From NCBI GenBank assembly GCA_937900045.1, contig CALCEB010000094.1, forward strand, positions 1-18,870: a DNA stretch of 18,870 bases, written 5' to 3'. Every line of letters begins with the position of its first letter. Position 1 is the stretch's first letter. The notes beneath the pieces were generated by a model, which saw only the letters and a program-made list of their open reading frames with translations, ran no database searches and was not told the origin of the DNA. Origin of the DNA: an uncultured Acidobacteriota bacterium (GTDB lineage: Bacteria; Acidobacteriota; Terriglobia; UBA7540). Below are positions 7,696 through 14,006 of this stretch, one piece after another. Position numbers and translations under genes: made by a program.

Positions 7696-7710
7696 ACTTT
7701 GTAGTATGAA
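7691..7710 (-). promoter_or_regulatory. Inverted repeat over the vapB start, candidate operator
   Basis: Perfect 8-base arms TTCATACT and AGTATGAA flank a TTGT spacer (plus-strand reading). The repeat contains the vapB ATG. On the minus strand it also holds CATACT, a -10-like hexamer 17 bases from an upstream TTGCGT. If that promoter is used the mRNA would be leaderless or nearly so, and bound VapB/VapBC would cover both promoter and start codon. The repeat is seen directly; the promoter is weak inference. Confidence 0.6.
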
Positions 7711-7784
7711 TCAAATTACATACAGACGCAAGGCAACAGACTGGACTGGCCAGGGATGCCGGTCAAATCGGCCGTCGGCCAGCC

Positions 7785-7842
7785 GCGCGGCAAGTTTGCG
7801 GCTCGCACACATCCCAAAGGCAGGGATGTATGCGCCACCCGC
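7785..7842. repeat. 58-bp repeat, copy 1
   Basis: It matches 8793-8850 at 53 of 58 positions, same orientation. The core can form a hairpin: ACATCCC-AAAGGCA-GGGATGT (7810-7830). It lies between the end of the XRE antitoxin gene and the vapB start. No T run follows the hairpin, so it is not an ordinary terminator. It is probably a REP-like dispersed element. Confidence 0.8.
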
Positions 7843-7882
7843 GGATATTGGGGGGGACCAAGGTACTTAGGCGCTATAACAC

Positions 7883-8224
7883 TCACGCTCCGGCAAGCCG
7901 TGCCCTAGCATGGCCGCTGATTTTCCCGAACTGGCCTATACGCACGACTCCGTTGGGCAGTATGGCACGAATTTCAAGCTCGCCACCCATTGCCTCTATG
8001 ATCTTGCGAAGCGTGCTGATGAGCATGTCAGTCCGTCTCTCGACTTTAGAGATGGCTGCTTGGTTGACGTGCAGGCTTTCCGCCAGCGATTCCTGGGTTA
8101 GCCTCATCGCCTCCCGGAGTTCGTCCAAGGCCATTTCCTCGATTATTTTCGCGGCTTTGTCCTCAGAGCGGGTACGGGCCGCTGGAGACATTTTCGCCTG
8201 AAGCTCCTTGAAATTCTTAGCCAT
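7883..8224 (-). CDS. XRE-family HTH antitoxin of the RelE/HigB-like module
   Basis: A 113-residue helix-turn-helix protein and the likely antitoxin of the preceding toxin. The HTH is at about 57-85: E-A-M-R-L-T-Q-E-S-L-A-E-S-L-H-V, then A-A-I-S-K-V-E-R-R. The C-terminal I-I-E-A-M-G-G-E-L-E-I-R-A-I is typical of antitoxins paired with Gp49/HigB toxins. ATG 8224 is chosen because AAGGAGG (8230-8236) stands five bases upstream and the family sequence M-A-K-N-F begins there. It overlaps the toxin's 3' end by eight bases, giving coupling. The open frame runs back to 8326 but that part is out-of-frame toxin sequence. The protein probably represses its own operon through the palindrome at the toxin start. 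Confidence 0.9.
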   Translation of the reverse strand: MAKNFKELQAKMSPAARTRSEDKAAKIIEEMALDELREAMRLTQESLAESLHVNQAAISKVERRTDMLISTLRKIIEAMGGELEIRAILPNGVVRIGQFGKISGHARARLAGA

Positions 8225-8582
8225 GTGGTCCTCCTTCATTCCCCAATGCGGCCAAGTGATCGTCGTAAATCCTATCCGCAATTGGAACAAATCTTTCATA
8301 CCATCCATCATCACCGGTCTTGTCACCGCCGATGAGTAGTACCGCGCAACGTCTTGGATCGAAAGCGTACAGCACGCGATAGGGCCTACCGGAATGTTGT
8401 ATAATCAGTTCCTTCATGTTTGAGTGCCGTGACGAAGCAATGGGCCCGGAATGAGGCCGTCTGAGCGCCGGTCCGGATTTCTGAAGCACGATAACCTTCG
8501 CGTTCACATCTTCCTGCTCAGCTTCCGAGAGGTTGTCCCACCAGTGCTCAAATTCATCCGTAAACTCAACGTCCCATTCCAC
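8217..8582 (-). CDS. RelE/HigB-like toxin (phage Gp49-like family)
   Basis: A toxin of the RelE/ParE superfamily, HigB/Gp49-like branch; relatives are ribosome-dependent mRNA interferases. From GTG 8582 it has 121 residues. Visible signatures are an E-F-E-H-W-W N-terminal helix, M-K-E-L-I-I-Q-H, G-R-P-Y-R-V-L-Y-A-F-D-P-R-R, L-L-I-G-G-D-K-T-G-D and W-Y-E-R-F-V-P-I-A-D. The toxin gene comes before the antitoxin, as in higBA. A TTG at 8618 is in frame, but it is the first three bases of a consensus TTGACA -35 element, so GTG 8582 is the better start. That GTG would lie at or next to the predicted transcription start, implying a leaderless mRNA. Confidence 0.88.
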   Translation of the reverse strand: MEWDVEFTDEFEHWWDNLSEAEQEDVNAKVIVLQKSGPALRRPHSGPIASSRHSNMKELIIQHSGRPYRVLYAFDPRRCAVLLIGGDKTGDDGWYERFVPIADRIYDDHLAALGNEGGPHG

Positions 8583-8618
8583 TCGTGGAATATAACACAG
8601 AGGGAATAGCGATGTCAA
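8576..8618 (-). promoter_or_regulatory. Promoter and palindromic operator of the toxin-antitoxin operon
   Basis: On the minus strand there is a consensus TTGACA (8618-8613), an 18-base spacer and TATATT (8594-8589), 5 of 6 to consensus. Transcription should begin about seven bases on, at the GTG start (8582). A perfect palindrome, ATTCCAC-TC-GTGGAAT (8576-8591), overlaps the end of the -10 element, the start site and the start codon. The XRE antitoxin is the obvious candidate ligand. Confidence 0.7.
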
Positions 8619-8905
8619 CTAATAAATCGGCAGGATCGGTCCCATGCGTGAGTTTGGGAGACTGGGCAGGTTAGTCCGGGCGTGTTTACGTGACGGCATC
8701 GGCAAGGTCGGCAAGCATGGCGTCGGTCCGCTGCTCCGCGCGCTGAACTAATTCGGGGGTACATTGCAGACAGCCGCCATGCGGAACTATCCGTGCGGCA
8801 CGTTTGCGGTTCGCACCCATCCCAAAGGCAGGGATGTATGCGCCACACGCCAACACCGCCATCTTCGGACTTGCAAACGACGGCTGTTCGGGTAGGATTT
8901 TAAGG
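8619..8905. other. Divergent intergenic region with repeat copy 2
   Basis: About 290 bases between the toxin operon (minus) and the Ntn-hydrolase operon (plus). It contains the second 58-bp repeat. No clear plus-strand promoter was found. Small frames here look like chance openings. Confidence 0.4.
8793..8850. repeat. 58-bp repeat, copy 2
   Basis: Same orientation as copy 1 and 53 of 58 identical. It retains the CATCCC-AAAGGCA-GGGATG hairpin. The two copies lie on either side of the toxin-first module, about 1 kb apart. It ends about 55 bases before the Ntn-hydrolase start, so it would be transcribed in that leader if the promoter lies further upstream. Confidence 0.8.
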
Positions 8906-9844
8906 ATGACTTTGAGCATTGCACTTATTAGCCCGAGGGAAACAATTCTTGTCACAGACCGCCGATTTACAGACGAAAGCGGCGGGATCTGCAACGAGGA
9001 GGGCAGTAAGCTCGCAATTTTCCTTTGCAGGGATGCGCGGGCGGCGGTGGCCTATACGGGTCTGGCAACAGCGGAAAACTTCTCAACCCATCAATGGCTG
9101 CTCGAGTCGCTGTGTGACGCTGCCAAGCCAGACTTCCAATTGCTCCCAAGCTTGGAACGGCTTGCTCAAATCGCGACGCGGGACATTGCTAAGCTCAGCT
9201 TGCCCAAGGCCTCTACCCGACTTTCGGTAATCGTTTGCGGTTACTATTATGGAGAACCACCGCCCCTTGCGTTTCTTTGCCGAGTCACGAATTTCGAGAA
9301 TGACGATGGATCCGCGGACGCATTCGGGCGGGATTGTTTCTCTGTAACTTGTTTAAGAGAAAAACGCCAGCCAGAGGGCGATCCGACAAGAATCTTGCTC
9401 AGTGGTGTGTGGCAGGCTGTTTCCGACCAAGACCGCCTTGCGCTTGAGGAACTCCTCAGCGGCGCAAAGCCCGCTCAGGCCCTCATTGGAAAGGCTGTTG
9501 AGATTATACGGTCAACAGCGAGGTCTGCCCGGTCGGGCGGGCTTATCGGAGAGCGATGTATAAGCGCGGTTATTCAGCCCGAAACAGCTCGTAGAATTCT
9601 GACCGCGTACCACTCGGACAAAGTGAGCTTCGAGATGTTTATGCCGAGCATCGTGACTGCCACGTCTCCCCAAACGCTGGGCTACGTAATGGACCCCTGC
9701 TTGGCGGCGCTACCGGGACAAGAGAACGTTCCCCCCGTTGCCATCCCCAAGGTTGGCAGGAATCACCCCTGCCCTTGCGGCAGCAGAAAGAAGTACAAAA
9801 AGTGCCACGGCGCAATCGACAGGATGCACTCCCGAGAACGTTAG
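8906..9844 (+). CDS. Proteasome-beta-like Ntn-hydrolase protein with C-terminal SEC-C zinc motif
   Basis: A 312-residue protein, not a named family to me. The N-terminus M-T-L-S-I-A-L-I followed by I-L-V-T-D-R-R-F-T resembles self-compartmentalising Ntn-hydrolases (proteasome beta, HslV, Anbu). If Met is removed, Thr becomes residue 1, with D17 and R19 at proteasome positions and a lysine at 34 (33 in the proteasome) before L-A-I-F and A-Y-T-G. A later G-G-L-I-G-E-R-C-I-S-A-V-I also fits this fold. The C-terminus has a SEC-C motif, C289-x-C291-x8-C300-H301, a zinc-binding adaptor best known from SecA. ATG 8906 is used because the fold begins there and TAGGA (8893-8897) precedes it; the upstream extension is repeat sequence. 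The next gene starts one base after the stop. Peptidase function is inferred, not shown. Confidence 0.7.
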   Translation: MTLSIALISPRETILVTDRRFTDESGGICNEEGSKLAIFLCRDARAAVAYTGLATAENFSTHQWLLESLCDAAKPDFQLLPSLERLAQIATRDIAKLSLPKASTRLSVIVCGYYYGEPPPLAFLCRVTNFENDDGSADAFGRDCFSVTCLREKRQPEGDPTRILLSGVWQAVSDQDRLALEELLSGAKPAQALIGKAVEIIRSTARSARSGGLIGERCISAVIQPETARRILTAYHSDKVSFEMFMPSIVTATSPQTLGYVMDPCLAALPGQENVPPVAIPKVGRNHPCPCGSRKKYKKCHGAIDRMHSRER

Positions 9845-9845
9845 C

Positions 9846-10685
9846 ATGCGAGACCCCGAAAGCAATTTACCTATCCTTAAGACAAAGGCGCAGGAGGCGC
9901 TTGACCTTGCTGCTGGTATTCAACAGCCTTCGCCGACTGTGGATAATGCCTTCACCTTCATGACGTTTGCATACCTCGGCAAACAGACAGAGCATATGCG
10001 GGGTATCCTAACTCTAGTAGCTGCAGGACTCTGCCGCGATGCAGGGCTGATTGCGAGAAGTATGTTGGAAGGACGAGCTCAGTTACTCTGGGCGAGCGCC
10101 AAACCGGAGGAGCGTGCGCCCCAGTGGCAGGATTTTTGGCCCGTGTCCGACTGGCGAAAAATGAATAAGGAGCTGAAGGCTGGCCTGACTGCTCCTCATT
10201 TTTTAAGGAGTAAGATTGAACAAGCACGCGCTGCCCTCGAGCATAAGTTTCTAGTGGATAGCGGACGCCAGCGACTCCGAAGAGACATGCCTCTTCAGTC
10301 CAAAGACTATTGGGATAACTGGACCGGGCATTCCTATTCCGAGCTTCTCGACTTATGTGTGAGCGCACCCGGAAAAGTCCCAGTCAAGGAGCACGCTCTA
10401 AAGCTCTTAACGTATTCCCCCTTGTCAGCATGGCACCACTGGGACATAGGCGGTTTTACGGAAGCGGTCCGTGAAAAGCAAGCGGATGGAACCCTGACTT
10501 ATGCCTATACCCAGCCGGGATCCCGCCCGTGCGCCGAGGCCCTTGCCGTTGGTTTCCAGTGCTTGTTCGTCACTTTGTCTATAGCCAACGATCCTCTTGG
10601 TCTCGGTATCGGGGAGAAACTTGAAAATCTGTTGTCTGATTATCTTGGGGCCTTAGGGGAGAATGGCACAAATATTAGCTCGTGA
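9846..10685 (+). CDS. DUF5677-like helical protein
   Basis: A 279-residue, mainly helical, apparently soluble protein. The stretch at about 50-100 (V-A-A-G-L-C-R-D-A-G-L-I-A-R-S-M-L-E, then A-K-P-E-E-R-A and W-Q-D-F) looks like DUF5677, whose members share a repeated helix pattern and have no settled function. A W-H-H-W-D-I-G-G-F segment lies near 200. ATG 9846 is one base after the previous stop (TAG, 9842-9844), so the two genes are almost surely one operon with coupled translation. The frame is open back to 9738, but that part overlaps the SEC-C coding sequence. The pairing suggests that the two proteins act together. I see no enzyme motif strong enough to assign a reaction. Confidence 0.7.
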   Translation: MRDPESNLPILKTKAQEALDLAAGIQQPSPTVDNAFTFMTFAYLGKQTEHMRGILTLVAAGLCRDAGLIARSMLEGRAQLLWASAKPEERAPQWQDFWPVSDWRKMNKELKAGLTAPHFLRSKIEQARAALEHKFLVDSGRQRLRRDMPLQSKDYWDNWTGHSYSELLDLCVSAPGKVPVKEHALKLLTYSPLSAWHHWDIGGFTEAVREKQADGTLTYAYTQPGSRPCAEALAVGFQCLFVTLSIANDPLGLGIGEKLENLLSDYLGALGENGTNISS

Positions 10686-10719
10686 TCTTGAGTCGAAGAC
10701 AATACATTGCGGGCGGGCC

Positions 10720-11162
10720 TTATAAGCGGGATTCTCGCCGACTCGAAGTTTCATCTTGCGATTTCCCAAAGCGGATGATACCGGCTGCACCTCCCCGCGC
10801 AAAAGCAAGTGTAGGTTTGGGCAAACGCCCACTTTCAAGGTCGGCGAGGGTCTGCAGGGCCACCCGCTCCACGATCCCCAGGCTCCCGGCGCTACACTTG
10901 CCCACGGTGTCGAAAGGCGTGTGCCAGTAGACGTCGAACGGGCCGTAATCGAGCGAAATCAAGTCCACAGCGGGAATCCCGGCTTTTGCAAAGGAATGCG
11001 GTCGTCCTCCACTGGAAGCGGCCTTTCCAGAAAATAGCGCCTATAGCCGAGCTCCAGGGCCTCGTGAAACACGAGGTTGGTCAGTCGCGCGTTGAAATGG
11101 GTTTCGCGGTGGATGTGAGGATCGCCGCCTGCAATCATGTCCGCGTTGATCATGGCGCGGCC
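10720..11162 (-). pseudogene. M28-family metallopeptidase, C-terminal fragment with frameshift
   Basis: A remnant of a zinc aminopeptidase-like M28 protein. The first frame (from about 11162) reads M-I-N-A-D-M-I, I-H-R-E-T and E-L-G-Y, then V-E-D-D-R-I-P-L, and stops at 10959. The next frame carries the continuation G-I-P-A-V-D-L-I-S-L-D-Y-G, then Y-W-H-T-P-F-D-T with the last zinc-ligand histidine, K-C-S-A-G-S-L and R-V-A-L to a stop at 10720. One base is missing near 10995-11005 (around CCTTTGCAAAAG). The N-terminal half with the first zinc ligands is absent upstream. It is both truncated and frameshifted, so not functional. It lies between the DUF5677 gene and the VWA gene. Confidence 0.75.
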
Positions 11163-11261
11163 CTCGCCGCTTGTTACTCCCCTGCTCGCCGGGCGACGAA
11201 GGTCGATCCGCTAATTGCGCTACGGCAGGAGTGACAAGCCCTCATCGAATAGAAGCTGGCG

Positions 11262-12479
11262 CTAATCCTTGGGGGCATAGTAACCCAAGCGGGCCTGCAC
11301 CTTGTCGTTGCCATCCTTCACTTGCACTTTGATCCGCCGGAAGGTTCCATCATGATTCTGATTGGTGGGAGTGTAGCCAAGAAGATACTGAGTTCGAAGC
11401 TCCTGGGCGATGCGCTGGAAAGCCTCTGTGGTGTCCCTGGAGCGCGAGACCCGGATGCTTTCCCCGCCGGTGTCCTGGGCAAGCTTATGGAGCACCGAAT
11501 CGCCACCCTCTCCAAAACCGCCGGAATGGATATAGAACATGCGGTCGACGATATCGACGGCGTAGATGATGGCATTCGCCTGCTGCGCGGCATCAAGCGC
11601 CTGGCGGAGTTTCATGGACGACCCTTGGTCAACCCCGTCGGAGAGAATAATCAATACCTTTCGACCCACTTCATGCTGAAGAATGTCATGGGCGGCGAGA
11701 TAAACAGCGTCATAAAGATGGGTGGCTCCGGCGCCGGCGCTGGGAAAAGTTCCGGGAAGCGGTCCTGCTCCGCCACCATTAATGACGGTCTGGTCAATGG
11801 CCTGGGTCAGCAGGGGCAGACTTGCGGTCAAGTCCTGCAGGATTTCGGTGTCAACATCGAAGTGGATGACGAAGCAAAGGTCCTTCGGCCTCAGCACCTC
11901 ATGCAGAAAGGAATCGGCCTGATCCTTTTCGACCTGGAGCACGCGTCCCTGGCTGGGACTTGTATCGATCATCATTCCCATGGTCAGCGGAGTATCGGTT
12001 GATTTTGAAAAGTATTTAATCTGCTGAGGCACGCCGTCTTCGGTCAATATGAAGTCGTCCTTGTTGAGGTTCGGGATCATGCGGCCGTGCTTATCCTTCA
12101 CCACTGCATAGACGTTCACGACCTCCGTCTGGACCCGGAAGGTGGGGCTGGTTTGCGTCTGTTGCCGGGGCGGGGGCACAACGACCGGCTGGCCGGGTTC
12201 CGGGCCATTGGATTGAGGCGCCCAAGCGGGTTGCGCCGCCCACAACTTTAAAATGGAAGTAGGATTTCGAGCGAAAAAGGCCAAGACGGCCAACAAGCAA
12301 AACAGTGGAGCGAAGGCTCCGCGCGAAAACTGCTCGTACCGGCTGTACCGGGTCCTCATTTTGAAAGAGAATCGCCACAGCCCCAGGAATCCCACTTGTT
12401 GTCTATTAGCGTTGCGGGATGGGACTGGCCCGAGATCATCAATCTTCGGTTGATTGACTTCGGGCAACAGATCGTTCAT
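11262..12479 (-). CDS. Membrane-anchored VWA protein, Acidobacterial VWFA-related family
   Basis: A 405-residue protein with a von Willebrand A domain, exported or anchored in the membrane by a hydrophobic stretch at about 55-70. The MIDAS metal site looks complete: D172-T-S174-P-S176, T253 in A-G-A-T-H-L-Y-D-A-V, and D281 in I-L-S-D-G-V-D. The C-terminal Q-Y-L-L-G-Y-T-P, F-R-R-I-K-V-Q-V-K and L-G-Y-Y-A-P are the signature of the acidobacterial VWFA-related family, of unknown function. A Pro/Gln-rich linker (about 92-112) and a Gly-rich insert (233-252) are present. ATG 12479 has AAAGGA six bases upstream. ATG 12359 (M41), which begins a more ordinary signal sequence, is an alternative. Divergent from a relative starting at 12593. 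Confidence 0.88.
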   Translation of the reverse strand: MNDLLPEVNQPKIDDLGPVPSRNANRQQVGFLGLWRFSFKMRTRYSRYEQFSRGAFAPLFCLLAVLAFFARNPTSILKLWAAQPAWAPQSNGPEPGQPVVVPPPRQQTQTSPTFRVQTEVVNVYAVVKDKHGRMIPNLNKDDFILTEDGVPQQIKYFSKSTDTPLTMGMMIDTSPSQGRVLQVEKDQADSFLHEVLRPKDLCFVIHFDVDTEILQDLTASLPLLTQAIDQTVINGGGAGPLPGTFPSAGAGATHLYDAVYLAAHDILQHEVGRKVLIILSDGVDQGSSMKLRQALDAAQQANAIIYAVDIVDRMFYIHSGGFGEGGDSVLHKLAQDTGGESIRVSRSRDTTEAFQRIAQELRTQYLLGYTPTNQNHDGTFRRIKVQVKDGNDKVQARLGYYAPKD

Positions 12480-12592
12480 AAGCTATCCTTTCCAAGAGCG
12501 CTCTCTCCAGGCTTCGATGCAATTCGACCGCCGCCTTCAAAGCCAACCCATGAGCGCAATGAGCATCCTAGTGGTGAGGCAAGAAAATACCA
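12480..12592. promoter_or_regulatory. Divergent promoter region of the two VWA genes
   Basis: A 113-base gap that must carry both promoters. It holds the minus-strand ribosome site and a perfect 10-base palindrome, AGAGCGCTCT (12495-12504). I could not assign consensus promoter hexamers on either strand. Confidence 0.35.
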
Positions 12593-13642
12593 GTGCTGTG
12601 TACCGTCAATTCGAACCGGCTCCATCGTATGATGGCGGCTCTGCTTGTGACGTTGCTTGTGGCGCCTCCTTCAGCTCCCGCGCGCCAGGTCCAGGATCGG
12701 GGTCAACCTCAGCGCCAACTTCACGGCTTGGTGCTCAAGCGCAACGTGCAGCTTGTTTTGGTGCCGGTCACTGTCAAAGACCGTCATGGCCGCCTCCTGC
12801 CGGCTCTCACCCAGAAGGACTTCCGGATTGTTGTAGACGGCAAGGAAACGCCGGTGAGGTATTTTTCGAATGAGGCCGCGTCGCTGGCTGCCGTGGTTAT
12901 GGTGGATACTGGCCTTTCCGTAAGCTCGGTTAATACCCTGCGTAGCGCGTTGACTGATTTCCAGGACGATTTTCTTCCCGGAGATTTCTCCGAAGCTTAT
13001 ATCTTTGACAATACCATCCATCGGCTGCTCGATTTCACTTCGCAGCCCCAACTTTGGGTGAAGGCGTTGGCCACGGCGCTTCCGGAGGGAACGGGAAGCG
13101 GGCCCATGGTCTTGGGCGGACCCTTGGGTGGTCCCACATTGAAGAATGGCACACCCATCGATCAGCCGGGCACGGTTCCAGTCGGCGCTCCGCCTGTGGG
13201 CAAGCGGATGATGGACGCCCTATACACCGCTTCTCTACAGTTGAGGGATCAACCGCTGGAGCGGCGGCGCGTGATTTTGATTATTTCCGACGGCATCAAC
13301 GGGACCGACAACGATTTTTCCTATCAAGATGTGCTCCAATCGCTCGAGCGAAGGGGCGTGAGCGTCTACGCCGTAAATTTTGGTTTGGGATGGGTCCTGA
13401 AGAAAAGAGATCTGCTCTCGCGCCTGGCCGCGGAGACGGGCGGAGATGAATCCTTCGTGCAAAGGAAGAACGCTCTGGAGGATGCTTGTTCGCGATTGAT
13501 GAAGGAAGCGCGGAGTGCGTATATCCTGGGTTTCAATCCCGTTTCCGCGGATGGTAAACTGCATCGGATCGAAGTGCGTGTTTCCTTGCGTGGAGCGCGC
13601 ACGATCGCCCGCCGGCGCTTCCTGGCTCCTGCTGAAAAATAA
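12593..13642 (+). CDS. Secreted VWA protein, Acidobacterial VWFA-related family, altered MIDAS
   Basis: A second family member of 349 residues. A hydrophobic signal peptide follows R12 (M-M-A-A-L-L-V-T-L-L-V-A-P-P), cleaved perhaps near A-P-A-R. Then come P-V-T-V-K-D-R-H-G-R-L-L-P, the VWA core, I-I-S-D-G-I-N-G, and C-terminal S-A-Y-I-L-G-F-N-P with I-E-V-R-V. The first MIDAS motif reads D105-T-G-L-S109 instead of D-x-S-x-S, and the threonine motif is not evident, so metal binding may be weak. A Gly/Pro-rich insert lies at about 165-200. The start is uncertain: GTG 12593 (distant GTGAGG upstream) or ATG 12629, which directly starts the signal peptide. The divergent partner suggests a duplicated pair with related roles. 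Confidence 0.85.
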   Translation: MLCTVNSNRLHRMMAALLVTLLVAPPSAPARQVQDRGQPQRQLHGLVLKRNVQLVLVPVTVKDRHGRLLPALTQKDFRIVVDGKETPVRYFSNEAASLAAVVMVDTGLSVSSVNTLRSALTDFQDDFLPGDFSEAYIFDNTIHRLLDFTSQPQLWVKALATALPEGTGSGPMVLGGPLGGPTLKNGTPIDQPGTVPVGAPPVGKRMMDALYTASLQLRDQPLERRRVILIISDGINGTDNDFSYQDVLQSLERRGVSVYAVNFGLGWVLKKRDLLSRLAAETGGDESFVQRKNALEDACSRLMKEARSAYILGFNPVSADGKLHRIEVRVSLRGARTIARRRFLAPAEK

Positions 13643-13703
13643 TTTCTTACGGCGCGACGATTCTTCAAATTGTAATTTTTGATTCATCATTTTCACTTTC
13701 CTC

Positions 13704-13732
13704 TTGACAAGACTCCCAGCAATCACTATACA
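13704..13732 (+). promoter_or_regulatory. Promoter of the micro-gene
   Basis: Consensus -35 TTGACA (13704-13709), exactly 17 bases, then TATACA (13727-13732; 4 of 6). Expected transcription start is near 13739. It is one of the two best promoters in the window. Confidence 0.7.
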
Positions 13733-13740
13733 TGGTGATT
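13721..13740 (+). promoter_or_regulatory. Inverted repeat over the -10 element, candidate operator
   Basis: AATCAC (13721-13726) and GTGATT (13735-13740) are perfect inverted arms around TATACATG. The repeat covers the -10 hexamer and the predicted start site, the usual place for a repressor site. No regulator gene is adjacent. Confidence 0.55.
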
Positions 13741-13750
13741 GAAAACGCGC

Positions 13751-13772
13751 TCCGCTGGCCGTGGCTGGCGGA
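13751..13772 (+). other. 5' UTR hairpin of the micro-gene
   Basis: TCCGCTGGC (13751-13759), loop CGTG, GCTGGCGGA (13764-13772). In RNA this is a nine-pair stem including two G-U pairs. It lies between the predicted start site and the ribosome site. Confidence 0.5.
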
Positions 13773-13801
13773 AGATTAGAAAGAAACTGAGAGGAGAAAA
13801 A

Positions 13802-13837
13802 ATGGCAGCGAAAAAGAAAGCCAAGAAGAAGAGATAA
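13802..13837 (+). CDS. 11-residue lysine-rich micropeptide
   Basis: The ORF reads M-A-A-K-K-K-A-K-K-K-R and stops. AGAGGAG (13790-13796) stands five bases before the ATG, one of the strongest ribosome sites in the window. The unit is bounded by its own promoter (13704-13732) and a rho-independent terminator (13865-13897), giving an RNA of about 160 bases. Such a short frame could occur by chance; the complete set of signals argues for a real gene. The composition (six Lys, one Arg, three Ala) resembles the tails of histone-H1-like or other nucleic-acid-binding basic proteins. It could instead be the coding part of a dual-function small RNA, or just the translated leader of a regulatory RNA. 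It is not a leader for a downstream gene: the next gene, rmuC, is on the other strand. Confidence 0.6.
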   Translation: MAAKKKAKKKR

Positions 13838-13864
13838 GCCGCTCCAGAGTTCGGAGAGGTACGG

Positions 13865-13897
13865 TCGGGGATGCAGCAATGCATCCCCGATTTTTTT
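13865..13897 (+). terminator. Rho-independent terminator of the micro-gene
   Basis: A perfect 11-pair stem, TCGGGGATGCA / TGCATCCCCGA (13865-13890), with a GCAA (GNRA) tetraloop, followed directly by seven T (13891-13897). There is no matching A run on the other side, so it works for the plus strand only. Confidence 0.92.
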
Positions 13898-14006
13898 GGT
13901 ATCCGCCGGTTCTGCGATCCTGCCGGCGCCGAGTTCCACCTCGCGCCCCCTACCGCACGCTCTCACGGCTCTTCTCCGGGCGATCCTATGAGCTTTGTGA
14001 CGCCGG

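Noticed and set aside
7785..8850. CRISPR array or direct repeats of a transposon
   Set aside because: Only two copies 1 kb apart, each with an internal hairpin, and no transposase or Cas-type gene nearby. The Cas4-like domain belongs to a helicase-nuclease fusion.
8686..8994. Minus-strand frame of 102 codons ending in a charged helical tail
   Set aside because: It reads through the 58-bp repeat and opposite the Ntn-hydrolase N-terminus. No family match or ribosome site supports it.
11322..12002. Plus-strand frame of 226 codons opposite the first VWA gene
   Set aside because: Antisense to a well-supported VWA protein; no family signature.
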